From: Hirundichthys speculiger | Lineage: Eukaryota > Chordata > Actinopteri > Beloniformes > Exocoetidae | DNA length: 64,000 nucleotides | NCBI GenBank assembly: GCA_018398805.1 | Contig: JAGFBZ010000328.1 | Coordinates: forward strand, 477,001 to 541,000 | Reading direction: 5' to 3' | In this document: positions 55,830 to 64,000 of the stretch, piece after piece | How the letters are laid out: each line of letters opens with the position of its first letter | How positions within the stretch are numbered: the first letter of the stretch is position 1 | The notes under the pieces: model-generated | Told to the model about the DNA's origin: nothing | The model's database searches: none | Seen by the model: only the letters and a program-made list of their open reading frames with translations | Translations under genes and position numbers: made by a program

Positions 55830-56950
55830 TTTATTGACCTTTCATCCTCGCTGTATTAGAGACAAAGAAAATAAATAATGCATTATTGATTTGTGCTGTG
55901 CAGCATGTGCAGAGGAAGAGCACGGGCACTTTGGCGAGGCGCGCTGTCAATGCGAAGCAGCATAAATGAGCTCGTGCATTTCAACCATCCACACCAATTG
56001 AATGCATAGAATATGCAGCATAAACCCGCGATTAGACAGATCAGCAACTGTGCTGCTGAAATGGCTCTGAGGCTGCATGCTTGATAGCCCCACTTAAAAT
56101 ATCTAAATCACATTACAGCCCATGATGGCAGCCTCCTTTTTATTTGACTTGGAAGGCCCAGTAGCCTGTGCTTTATGCCAAACCATATGCTGTCTCTGTA
56201 AATTGAAGTAATCACTCCCCTCGCGTCTCCGTCTCAAACCGACCGAGCCGACCCGCTGATGCATTTCTTTTTCGCAGTGCTCAGCTCGAGCGAAGATGCC
56301 CCCGACTCGCGAGGACTCGCCCCGTTCGTGTTCAACTGAGGAAAATGAACATGTTTGCCTCCCGGGCTGAACAGTGTGCCGGGCCAGTTAGCGTCTTGAC
56401 AGTTCAGTGTATTAGATCACATGGCTCTCGCCAATGTTTCTGCGTTCTGACAGGACTGAGAGCTTGTCACAAGCCACAAATAACACCCCCGTGCTCCCTG
56501 CCGGCGACTCAGACTTCATAATGCAAGCGGCCTCGCGCGTGTGCACGTGGTCAGCGGCAGCTGCAGACTGCTACATGTCGGAGAGGGCAGTTAATGCTTG
56601 CTCTTTTATATTTATGATATCCATTTTGAAAATCGCCATGAATGCGTGCAGCCTGTTTGGCTCACAGCGCTGCGATTCATTCGCAAAATTGCACATTTCT
56701 GAAATCCAAATCGCATCCCTTTTTCATCTGCGTCAAAATCAAACGGGACTGTGCTGTATTAGCTAATCAGACTGCAAGAAATAAGAGAGAGGAAAGCCAT
56801 TTTGCTAATTTTGTTATCAAAATCCCCAGCTTGCCATTGATTCTCTTGTCTCTCGTCCGAGCTGCTCTATCATTGGCTATCGCTTAGCATCTTCCTGGCA
56901 TCCCATTGGCTAGGAGGGCCCCTTGTCTGTATGAGTGTAACCAAGCAACC
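55830..56950. promoter_or_regulatory. candidate conserved regulatory block
   Basis: About 1.1 kb without repeat signatures, next to repeat-rich sequence on both sides. Visible motifs: AATTGAATGCATAGAATATG (octamer/homeodomain type), CTAAATCACATTACAG, GAAATGGCTCTGAGG, TAGCTAATCAGACTG, and two ATTGGCTA strings (56872-56879 and 56905-56912) matching the NF-Y CCAAT box in the same orientation 33 bp apart. Frames of 110 and 81 codons (56434-56887) have no recognised family. No conservation data are available, so function is inferred from composition only. Confidence 0.35.
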
Positions 56951-56970
56951 CAGGTAAACCAACTATTTTT

Positions 56971-57126
56971 ACCTCCGCCAAGGAGGTTATGTTTTTACTG
57001 GCATCTGTCTGTCTGTGTTCAAGATAACTCAAAAAGTTTTGGATAGATTTTGATGAAATTTTCAGGAGTTTATGATAATTGTTGCGCTCGATGGAGGTCT
57101 GTGCTCTCTGAGTGCTTTTCTAGTTC
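56971..57126 (+). mobile_element. family F repeat, copy 3 (internally deleted)
   Basis: Starts ACCTCCGCCAAGGAGGTTAT and ends GAGTGCTTTTCTAGTT, the two outer parts of family F joined directly (junction near 57085, GATAATTGTTGCGCTC). This copy best shows the CCTCCGCCAAGGAGG palindromic start. Confidence 0.75.
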
Positions 57127-57239
57127 TAACATGTATTTCTTACAGGTTTTTATGTCATTTCATGAATTATTCATAATTTATTTTAAAAACTTATGTTCAA
57201 ACTTTAGGGGGCTTGTAACAGATTAGGGCATTTACATGC

Positions 57240-57323
57240 AAAACCTGTCTCTACTTACCAAATTTTCAGGTTACGAAACTACTTCCAGAATGAATTAATT
57301 TCGTAAGTAGAGGTACCACTGTA
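57240..57323 (-). mobile_element. mariner-like family G end fragment
   Basis: ACTTACCAAATTTTCAGGTT, GAAACTACTTCCAGAATGAA and TAAGTAGAGGTACCACTGTA match the left end of 15690 in inverted orientation. About 84 bases remain. Confidence 0.75.
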
Positions 57324-58909
57324 CTTGAAATCAAACTTGTGCTTCGTGAATGATTCGGAACCAAAATTTGAATCATTCATTTGTTTTTTTTTTTTTAAAT
57401 CATGTGTACGATCAATTTTTCATGAAACACACGTAATAATACGTGTAATTAAAGGTTTGCTGGAAACTTGGTAAATGTGCACTTTTATCGACCTCCTGTG
57501 TTTACCTTCAATCATGAAATCATTTATTTAACAGCTCACCGGATGCACCGCTTCCTGATGACAGCCTGCTGGTTTTCTCCACCATTTGGATTTAATTTCC
57601 ACCTTTTTTTTTTTTTTTTTTTTTTTGTTCTCTCATATGCATGCCCTTTTCTTAATTCAGCTTCCCGACTAAGAAGGGGACATCTTAATTGGATCCAAAA
57701 AATAATAAAGGTCCATAAATTAGTGCTCTAAGGCTTCTGGGGGTATTGGCACTTCTGGCATCCGCTAATTAATAGAGCAGTGTGAAATAAGCTCCAATTA
57801 CACAGTTTAAAGCCTTAACTATGACTTCCTATGATCAGCCTTTCTGCTTTTATTTAGTTTGGTTTATTTATTTGATTGTCTAGACAAGTATGAACCATCA
57901 AACCTGCGCCTGAAGCACAAACAACATCATTATTTGGTATTTTGATTGATGATGCTCTCTCTTTTGCTTTACATTTTCAGCATCTGCATCTTGAGTGACT
58001 GGATCTGGCTCCCCACTCTACATGCAAATAAACGTGCATGTCAAACACCAAAGGTATTATTTTAATCATTAGTAGAAAATAAGAGGGTTGTAACTGTCAG
58101 GTTTTGTTATTTAAAAAAAAAAAAATAAGCCAAACATAAGACAAAATCAAGTGAGCCATTGCCGAAGTTAATGGTTTTAAATGATGTGTCTGGCCCTGAC
58201 TAATTACTGAAACTATGGACATTTGCATCTGTATCACCTTCAAATAAGCCCTGAGTTCCAAAAACCTGATTTAACTGGATGAATATTATGAAAAGGTCTT
58301 TTCTAAGTATTCTACAAGCATCAGTATCAGCCGCAGACATTATGATTGATCACTGCTCATATTATTACCGCTCTTGATTGCCTTGTAGGTAACTTTAGAC
58401 GTTAACGTTGGTAGCTGGTGTTGACTTTGTTCATGTTTTGTGGTGAAGTTTCTTTCTCTCCTCCATTAGTTCCATGTCTCTCTCTCTCTCTGGTTAAATA
58501 AAGGATATTAAAGGAAATACCCCACAGATAATTCAGAGTAAGATTTGAGTCTAAGATTTTCTGTTTTTCATAATGGGCCCGATTCTCTCGCCCGCATAAG
58601 AGTTACGCGCTTTTCGAGCCGCACATTCTGAGGTTGACTCAAGTCCGGCCTCGACGCGCCTTTATTCGACATACGACTGATAGCTGGAACAACCCCAGGA
58701 TGTAGATCGTCCATTTCTGCCACCGACTTTTTCACTTCCACACCTCTAAGGGCTGAAGTGAGTCCAGCGCCATCTGAAGGTTAAACATCATATTACACTT
58801 GAAAGGTCAATTTACAACACATGAAGGCCTACAAACATTTTTTTTCTTATAGTAAACAAGAAAAACAACAAAGTAAAATCACTGATGGCTATTATTCGCT
58901 GACATTCTA
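57324..58909. other. single-copy stretch; T run; one isolated transposon-like end
   Basis: A T run lies at 57604-57625. 57640-57830 (AATTGGATCCAAAAAATAAT, CATCCGCTAATTAATAGAGC) is repeat-free and might be regulatory. GGGCCCGATTCTCTCGCCCG at 58576-58595 looks like a PIF/Harbinger-type end, but no partner end was found. No gene is recognised. Confidence 0.4.
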
Positions 58910-59010
58910 TTGCAGCGAATATATATCGATATTTTATTTCCCCAGAGAGTATCGATTTTTCAGGCGTGAGTATCGATATTCTAAACTTCTTGCAAAACCC
59001 CACGAAAACT
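58910..59010 (-). mobile_element. hAT-like family C fragment (inverted)
   Basis: CGAATATATATCGATATTTTA and CCCCAGAGAGTATCGATTTTTCAG correspond, reversed, to 9950-10015 of family C; the terminus itself is missing. Sequence to the right (GTGAGTATCGATATTCTAAA) continues the match to about 59000. Confidence 0.65.
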
Positions 59011-59523
59011 CAAACCTCTCAACCAACTGAAACTGAATTAAACGGCCAAGGTATTTCATTTACATTACATCTCTGGTTGATTTCAGAAACGGAGGAAATT
59101 GTCCGGGTAAAAAGGATTATATGTTTTCTTATAACTCAGAAAACATCACCTCTCCGACGAGCTTCTGATCAAACACCAATATACAGCGTACTTTAAGCTA
59201 GTTGTTTTAGCCTGATAGCCCCGATCTTAAAAAATATGCATTCCTAGGCTATGTACAGATGCTCTTAAATATCTTTATTTACTGGAAAATGCCTAACAGT
59301 TTTCGCTCCATTAGGCCTACAACATTCATAACAGATTAGGATGATAGAGCCTATCATCTACTAGCCTGCATTCACTTCAATAGAAATACATCGACAGATT
59401 AATTAAGATCAGTATAAAAAGGACCACGCCTCAAATCTGAGGCATGGTTTATATTTTTTCAGATTTCAGTGGCATTCACAGGTGTTAACCAAGATCTGTT
59501 CCTTGATTTGGAACCAACCGCCA
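59011..59523. other. single-copy stretch, no gene recognised
   Basis: No repeat or gene is recognised up to the target duplication of the next MITE. Confidence 0.45.
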
Positions 59524-59531
59524 CAGATGAC

Positions 59532-59707
59532 CTGGGGCGCCGAAAAGGGGGGGGTAAAGGATACGGATTATAGGGGCCCATGATTGAGGGGGGCCCAGAG
59601 AGGCCCCTAATGATGATCAAAAATAGCATCAACAAATTTCACCGCTGTGTTGGGGGGCCCTGTAAAGATTCTTTTCATGGGGCCCATAATCCCTAGCGGC
59701 GCCCCTG
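59532..59707. mobile_element. 176-bp hAT MITE with perfect 8-bp TSD
   Basis: Flanked by perfect copies of CAGATGAC (59524-59531 and 59708-59715). Ends CTGGGGCGCCG and CGGCGCCCCTG are inverted repeats, and GGGGCCC strings recur inside. The perfect duplication marks a relatively recent or well-preserved hAT insertion. The 66-codon frame at 59647-59847 crosses its right border. Confidence 0.9.
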
Positions 59708-59715
59708 CAGATGAC

Positions 59716-60194
59716 ATCACGGTTTGGGTCTGCTTTGTTGAAGGAATCATCGTTCTTTGTGAAGACCCCCTCCAGACTAAGCAGTTGGGCGTATCTGAAA
59801 GTAGGGATGGGATCTTAAATGGAAACCGCTTAAGCAGGGGCGCGTAAATATCAACCCTAAGTGTGTAATTGTGAGTTTCTGGTCATGACAACCTTTTCAT
59901 TAAATATCTATGTGTAAGAATTTGGACCTAACTTGAACACATTTCATCACTATTCATCCAATTTCAAAGTGTCCTTCACAGCTCTTGGTTAGGCAGCAGT
60001 TTTGAAGTGGCAGTGCCACGCTCACGACAAAGGAAGGAGCGAGTGCGACTCGAGACCACTTCAGTGCACTTCAGTGAAGCAGGTTTTCTCAAAAAGTGAG
60101 AATAATTACAACCTCAACAAACATTGCTTTGAACCAACTGTCAAATACAGTCCCTGCATAACATAGTGAGTTCCTGCACACACCTGGAGCTTTA
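59716..60194. other. single-copy spacer
   Basis: No feature is recognised between the MITE and the LINE fragment. Confidence 0.45.
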
Positions 60195-60450
60195 TCAGTG
60201 CATGTCATCAGCTCTTTCTGCCTGCACGTCCGTCACAGTCTGGTTTGGACAAACAGGACAGAAATAGACTGCGGCAAACAATTACGTCCGCGGAGAAAAT
60301 TATCGGGGTCCACTTGCCTGCTCTCCATGTCCTGGCACTCATCAAGAACTAGGACAAGGGCAGACAATGTGACGCATCCCTCGCGTCCTGGATGCAACTT
60401 TTTCAGCTCCTGTTCGCCGGCTGGTGTCGTAGGACTTCCTGAACTACATC
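60195..60450 (+). pseudogene. LINE ORF2 C-terminal fragment (CR1/L2/Rex-like)
   Basis: In shifting frames it reads SVTVWFGQTGQ (about 60233-60264), then DRNRLRQTITSAEKIIG, VHLPALHVLALIKN to a stop near 60350, followed by a piece resembling the DPSHPGHSLFQLLPSGRRYR block (THPSRPGCNFFSSCSPAGV). This order (VWFG ... RNRLQR...IIG..LPS...DPSHPGH..F..LPSG) is the C-terminal region of the reverse transcriptase ORF of Jockey-group LINEs common in fish. Only about 85 codons are left and at least two frameshifts and one stop are visible, so it is a dead fragment. Confidence 0.75.
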
Positions 60451-60884
60451 TGGTGCTCAATTTGCACTAAATTACTATCCGAGACAAAATAATGTGACAA
60501 ATCCGACAATTAAAACGGCATCAGTTTGTTGAGTATGCCAAAAATGACAAGGCTGACAAAGCCTAAAATTAAAGCACGCTGGCGGCAGGATCTGGTACGA
60601 ATCACTCAATAACTAGTTAGAAGGAAAATAGAAAAGCAGACAAACCTTTAGGAAATATCAGAAATGAAAATTTGCTACTTGTGCTTATTTAATAGAAATG
60701 TTGGCAAATTTACAGAAAAGGTCTCAAAAATAACTTCAAAATGTAACAAACAGATCAAAAATCGTGGGCGAAGTTAAATGACATAACTTGAGCTAACAGC
60801 AGCACTTTTGCTTTGTTCAAAAATCGGTTGTGTACCACAACACAGAGATGTCGACTTAGAGAGGGGAGGGAGATCAATAAGTAA
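60451..60884. other. single-copy spacer
   Basis: No feature is recognised. Confidence 0.4.
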
Positions 60885-60950
60885 TTAAAGCTGCGAGCAG
60901 CGCTGATCGGGCCCTCACCCAACTCCCCCCCCCCAGGTGCCCACCGCCTT
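60885..60950 (+). repeat. probable teleost repeat end
   Basis: TTAAAGCTGCGAGCAGCGCT then GATCGGGCCCTCACC is the opening of a repeat I recognise as abundant in fish genomes (TTAAAGCTGCAAGCAGCGATGAACGGGCCCTC). A C run follows. Class and right end are not determined. Confidence 0.45.
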
Positions 60951-61538
60951 CCTACGCCAGTCGGGAATAAAGACAGTACAGAGATAATTCTATTTGGCAT
61001 TAAACGGAAAGAAGAAAAAGGTGCTGCCCAGCTTGAATCCAGAGGGAAAAAACCAGATGAGGGATCTGCTCAGAGCTGAGTTCTCAGCTGCTACATCAAG
61101 ACTGGAACTAAAACAGCTTTTTGTCACCTCAGACAAAAATGAAGAATCAGAGAGCTGATGTCCAGAGCAGATTTAGGAGAAGCTCATCCTGACTTCATCT
61201 CCAGCAGACTTGATGTCTGATTATCATCACCCTCTCTGGGATCAGTGTGTGATTTTGAATGACGTTTTTCACATTTTTGTGTGACAGAACCACTTCACCA
61301 TTTCAAATGGTAACCTAACTTGGCTCCATTATGTGCATTACCATTTTCAGAAAAAACTGCATTATTTTGAAGTAGATGGTGATTTGATAGCACTGCTGTT
61401 TAATGGACCTCTTTCTGCACCATTTTCCCTTATCTGATTTTTTTTATTATTCCTTTATTTTCCTTTTTCCATTCTTATGCCAACTTTATTAATCAAAACA
61501 TTTCTGTGCCGTTCAGTGTAAAAGCTTTTTTCCCAATA
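60951..61538. other. unexplained stretch
   Basis: 61021-61160 has one forward frame open for about 46 codons (reading LNPEGKNQMRDLLRAEFSAA onward) to a stop after NEESES. It is not a family I recognise and could be chance or part of an old retroposon. The rest shows no feature. Confidence 0.3.
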
Positions 61539-61539
61539 A

Positions 61540-62678
61540 AGTGGTACCTCTATTTACAAAATTAATTGGTTCTGGAAGTAGTTTCGTAACCATGAAAATT
61601 TCGTAAGTACAGACGTGTTTTCCATGTAAATGCTCTAATCTGTTCTAAGCCCCCCAAAATTCAGACATATTTTTTTAAATCATAAAAATGTATCAAAACA
61701 TGTAACAAATACAACACATGTTACAATTAGATTACTGCACAACAAACATAAAATGAGAGTTGTACATAATAAAAAACAAAGAATAAAGAATAAAAACTAG
61801 AAAAGCACTCGGAGAGTGCAGACCTCCGCCAAGTGCAATAATTCCACCATATAGCGATCTAAAAATTGCGATAAAATCTGCATTCTGGATCAGATCTGGA
61901 TCAGCCTTTGAAAATTGATAGAGGTTCCCAATCATTGTCAATCCCTGAGTCAAATTTCATGAGTTTTGGCCAATAATTAACGGAGTTATTGAGAAACAAA
62001 ACTTTTTGGCCCCATTGGCTGGAATGTTATCGAAAATTTGAAAGTGATCCAGAATCCAGGATTTCTTTCAGATCAAACTCAAAATAAAATCAGTTCTTCC
62101 TTTCTCACATTTCTGACAACTTTCTGAAAATTTCATCAAAATCCATCTATAACTTTTTGAGTTCATCTTGTACACAGACAGACAGATTTAACGCCACCAT
62201 AAACATAACCTCCTTGGCGGAGGGTTATTATGTTCAATAACCTTTTAACTGCTATCGTCGTCACCTTTTTCTCTCAGCAGTGGTTTTTTATCCTGAATGT
62301 TTTGTAAAGAATGGATCCAAGGACGTTTGCTTTTGTCGGCTTTTAACAATCCTTCGTAAAATGTGCAAGGCAAACATTATTCATAGTGAGCGATAGCCCG
62401 ACTAGTGAACACTTTTTCTGGGTTATTCTTTTCAAAAAATTCCGATATTCAGAGAGATGCCGAGGAAGATGCTAGCCTGATAGCCAATGGCAGAGCAGCT
62501 GCAAGTATGTTTATGTCTCAGTAAACTCTCGGAGTTGCGAGTAGCAGCGCGTACTGTGTTTTTGCCTTTCGTATTCTGAAATTTCTTTGGTAACAAGAGG
62601 CAATATTTTCCCGTTGAGGCGTTTCGTAACCTGAAAATTTTGTATGTAGAGACGTTCGTAAGTAGAGGTACCACTGTA
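61540..62678 (+). mobile_element. mariner-like family G copy 3, with family F inserted
   Basis: Ends GTGGTACCTCTATTTACAAA and TAAGTAGAGGTACCACTGTA. Its two halves (61540-61797 and 62229-62678) align with 15690-16399 when the 431-bp family F insert is removed: the left part stops at AAGAATAAAGAATAAAAA and the right part resumes at GTTCAATAACCTTTTAACTG, which are adjacent in copy 1 apart from a few bases. Frames at 62432-62809 (minus) match frames in copy 1 but have no transposase motif. Confidence 0.8.
61798..62228 (-). mobile_element. family F repeat, copy 4
   Basis: Begins ACTAGAAAAGCACTCGGAG and ends AACCTCCTTGGCGGAGGGTT. It is the longest family F copy in the window. Inserted inside family G, which proves it is a discrete mobile unit and sets both of its borders within a few bases. 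Confidence 0.8.
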
Positions 62679-63102
62679 CTTTTCAGTTGCTTTTGTGTCA
62701 AGATTATGCTATACAGATAAACTTTCCCTGCCTTTCTATATGGCAGAGTAGACGTATGCCTGGCCTTTACACATATAGGACATGTTATGATCTTATTCTT
62801 AAAACACATACCTTATTGGCTCAGATAAAAGACAATCCCTCTCATTAGACAAATGTCTTCCACAGAAATCTGTTGCAATAAATTTACCATGTTACTTTGG
62901 TGAATTTCAGTGATGATCTGGAACAAAGTTGTGAAGACTGTTTTGTAGGTCTGAGGCTGAAACATCAGTTACACAAATGTCATCATCGTGCGCAGGTGAA
63001 AGTGTATGCTAGGGACCCATCACTAAACTCAAAGCAGGTAGCGCCTATTGAGCCCATTTTTGTTCACCCACATCCAAAAACACAGTTTTCACACACCTGG
63101 AG
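62679..63102. other. single-copy spacer
   Basis: No feature is recognised. A 101-codon frame (62897-63202) runs into the adjacent Harbinger-like element. Confidence 0.45.
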
Positions 63103-63364
63103 CCATGATCTTCCGCCGGATCTTCTAAAGCCGCTATTAAGAGATAGCGGGGTAGCGGGAGAGGCGTTCCCCCGCAAAGAACGCAATCTTCCACCTTGCT
63201 AAACCCGCTACCTACCTGCGCTAACCGCTACATTATCCATAGGAGTGGTTAGGGCGTTCCACCTGTTAAACCAATCAGAGCAGCTCTCATGTGCAGCTCG
63301 TCTGGGACTCTGCTGTAGAGCTTCCGCCTCTTCCTTCCTCCTCTGCACTGATTATATATATATG

Positions 63365-63407
<43 letters not shown>

Positions 63408-63625
63408 TCTTATAGGCTACCTGGAAGTTCCAGATAGTTGGTACGCTCCCAGTAAACACGCTCTGGTCGTCTATGGTTTACAAAGTGAGTAAGGGAGTCA
63501 GCATAATGTGTAGCGGCTATAGCGGTTGGAAGACTGCATTAGCGGTTAGCGGCGGTTCCTATACACGCAATTTGAGGGCAGCAGCTAGTGTTAATGAGTA
63601 AGAGGAAGATAATGATTGGGGCCCT
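63103..63625 (-). mobile_element. PIF/Harbinger-like element, family E copy 3 (inverted)
   Basis: From GCCATGATCTTCCGCC to GATTGGGGCCCTG, with the interior the reverse complement of 22297-23140 (CTATTAAGAGATAGCGGGGT, AACGCAATCTTCCACC, GGAGTGGTTAGGGCGTTCCA). It keeps the CTTCCTCCTCTGCACTGAT segment, in which a (TA)n array of about 45 bases (63360-63404) has expanded from the ATATATAT found at the same place in copy 1. Confidence 0.7.
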
Positions 63626-64000
63626 GATGTGTGTGCAAAATTTCATGAGTTTTTGAGTATATTAAGGCCCCCAAAAAGGCGATTCATTTCAGAGAACAAT
63701 AATACTTATAAGGATAAACATTTGAAATTCTGTAATATGAAAACTGCATTTAGAGGCCTATTGTATAATGTTGGTTCATAAATCCATGACTTATGGTCTA
63801 GATTATGATCTATTGAAGGCTCCAGTATTGATGCGTAGGCGTCTGGAAAACTTATTCCAAGGTCCTGATGTTTTCATGTGATGTTTTAAAGATGGCTGTT
63901 TCCTACTGGCAATTTATCATCCTGCATTCTGTGATGTGAGTTTAATGACCTCTAGATTTTGTATACAAACTGGAGAATAAACCCACTCTGCACCTCTGTT
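63626..64000. other. single-copy stretch to window end
   Basis: No gene or repeat is recognised. Confidence 0.45.

Overview
This window looks like intergenic or deep intronic DNA from a teleost fish. It is AT-leaning and full of A/T homopolymers, microsatellites and minisatellites. It also carries many degraded DNA transposons (hAT, Tc1/mariner, pogo-like, piggyBac, PIF/Harbinger-like), tRNA-derived SINEs and CR1/L2/Rex-type LINE debris, a mixture typical of teleost genomes. I found no complete protein-coding gene, tRNA, rRNA, operon or CRISPR array. The longest open frames (225-260 codons) lie in a 10-bp tandem repeat and result from its base composition. The only recognisable protein fragments are broken transposase or reverse-transcriptase pieces inside repeats.

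Layout. 0-12 kb: hAT copies at 651, 3923 and 9115 (two of these three flanked by exact or near-exact 8-bp duplications), a truncated piggyBac copy at 2.4 kb, LINE/SINE-like debris at 5.5 kb and a 28-bp minisatellite at 6.7-7.5 kb. 12-20 kb: a GC-rich single-copy block, a second 1.1-kb hAT copy, a TA-flanked mariner-like element, a 1.3-kb piggyBac derivative with intact TTAA ends and a SINE. 20-32 kb: a Harbinger-like element containing a fragment of another repeat, a 51-bp-arm inverted repeat at 23.8 kb, candidate conserved non-coding sequence near 26 kb, a three-layer transposon nest at 27.2-28.2 kb and a young SINE with a 15-bp target duplication. 32.3-34.0 kb: a decamer minisatellite with a 789-bp higher-order period. 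35-38.5 kb: two hAT copies, (TA)n, and a pogo-like element between two copies of an 88-bp sequence. 39-47.4 kb: C-rich and G-rich tracts, two more copies of the 1.1-kb hAT family, a deleted Tc1 copy and a composite repeat with two elements inside it. 48.9-52.3 kb: a complete-ended piggyBac derivative and a dead Tc1. 54.8-64 kb: an unclassified inverted-repeat element, a possible regulatory block at 55.8-56.95 kb, a 176-bp hAT MITE, a LINE fragment and more nested elements.

Nothing here works as a gene set. The informative content is the history of insertions: which element sits inside which, shared internal deletions, target-site duplications, and repeats with higher-order periods. Single-copy blocks free of recognisable repeats (12.5-13.3, 25.9-26.6, 44.9-45.25 and 55.8-56.95 kb) are the best places to look for cis-regulatory function. 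Element families were assigned from terminal repeats, target duplications and copy-to-copy comparison within the window, not from a database search. Letters A-G are labels used here only.
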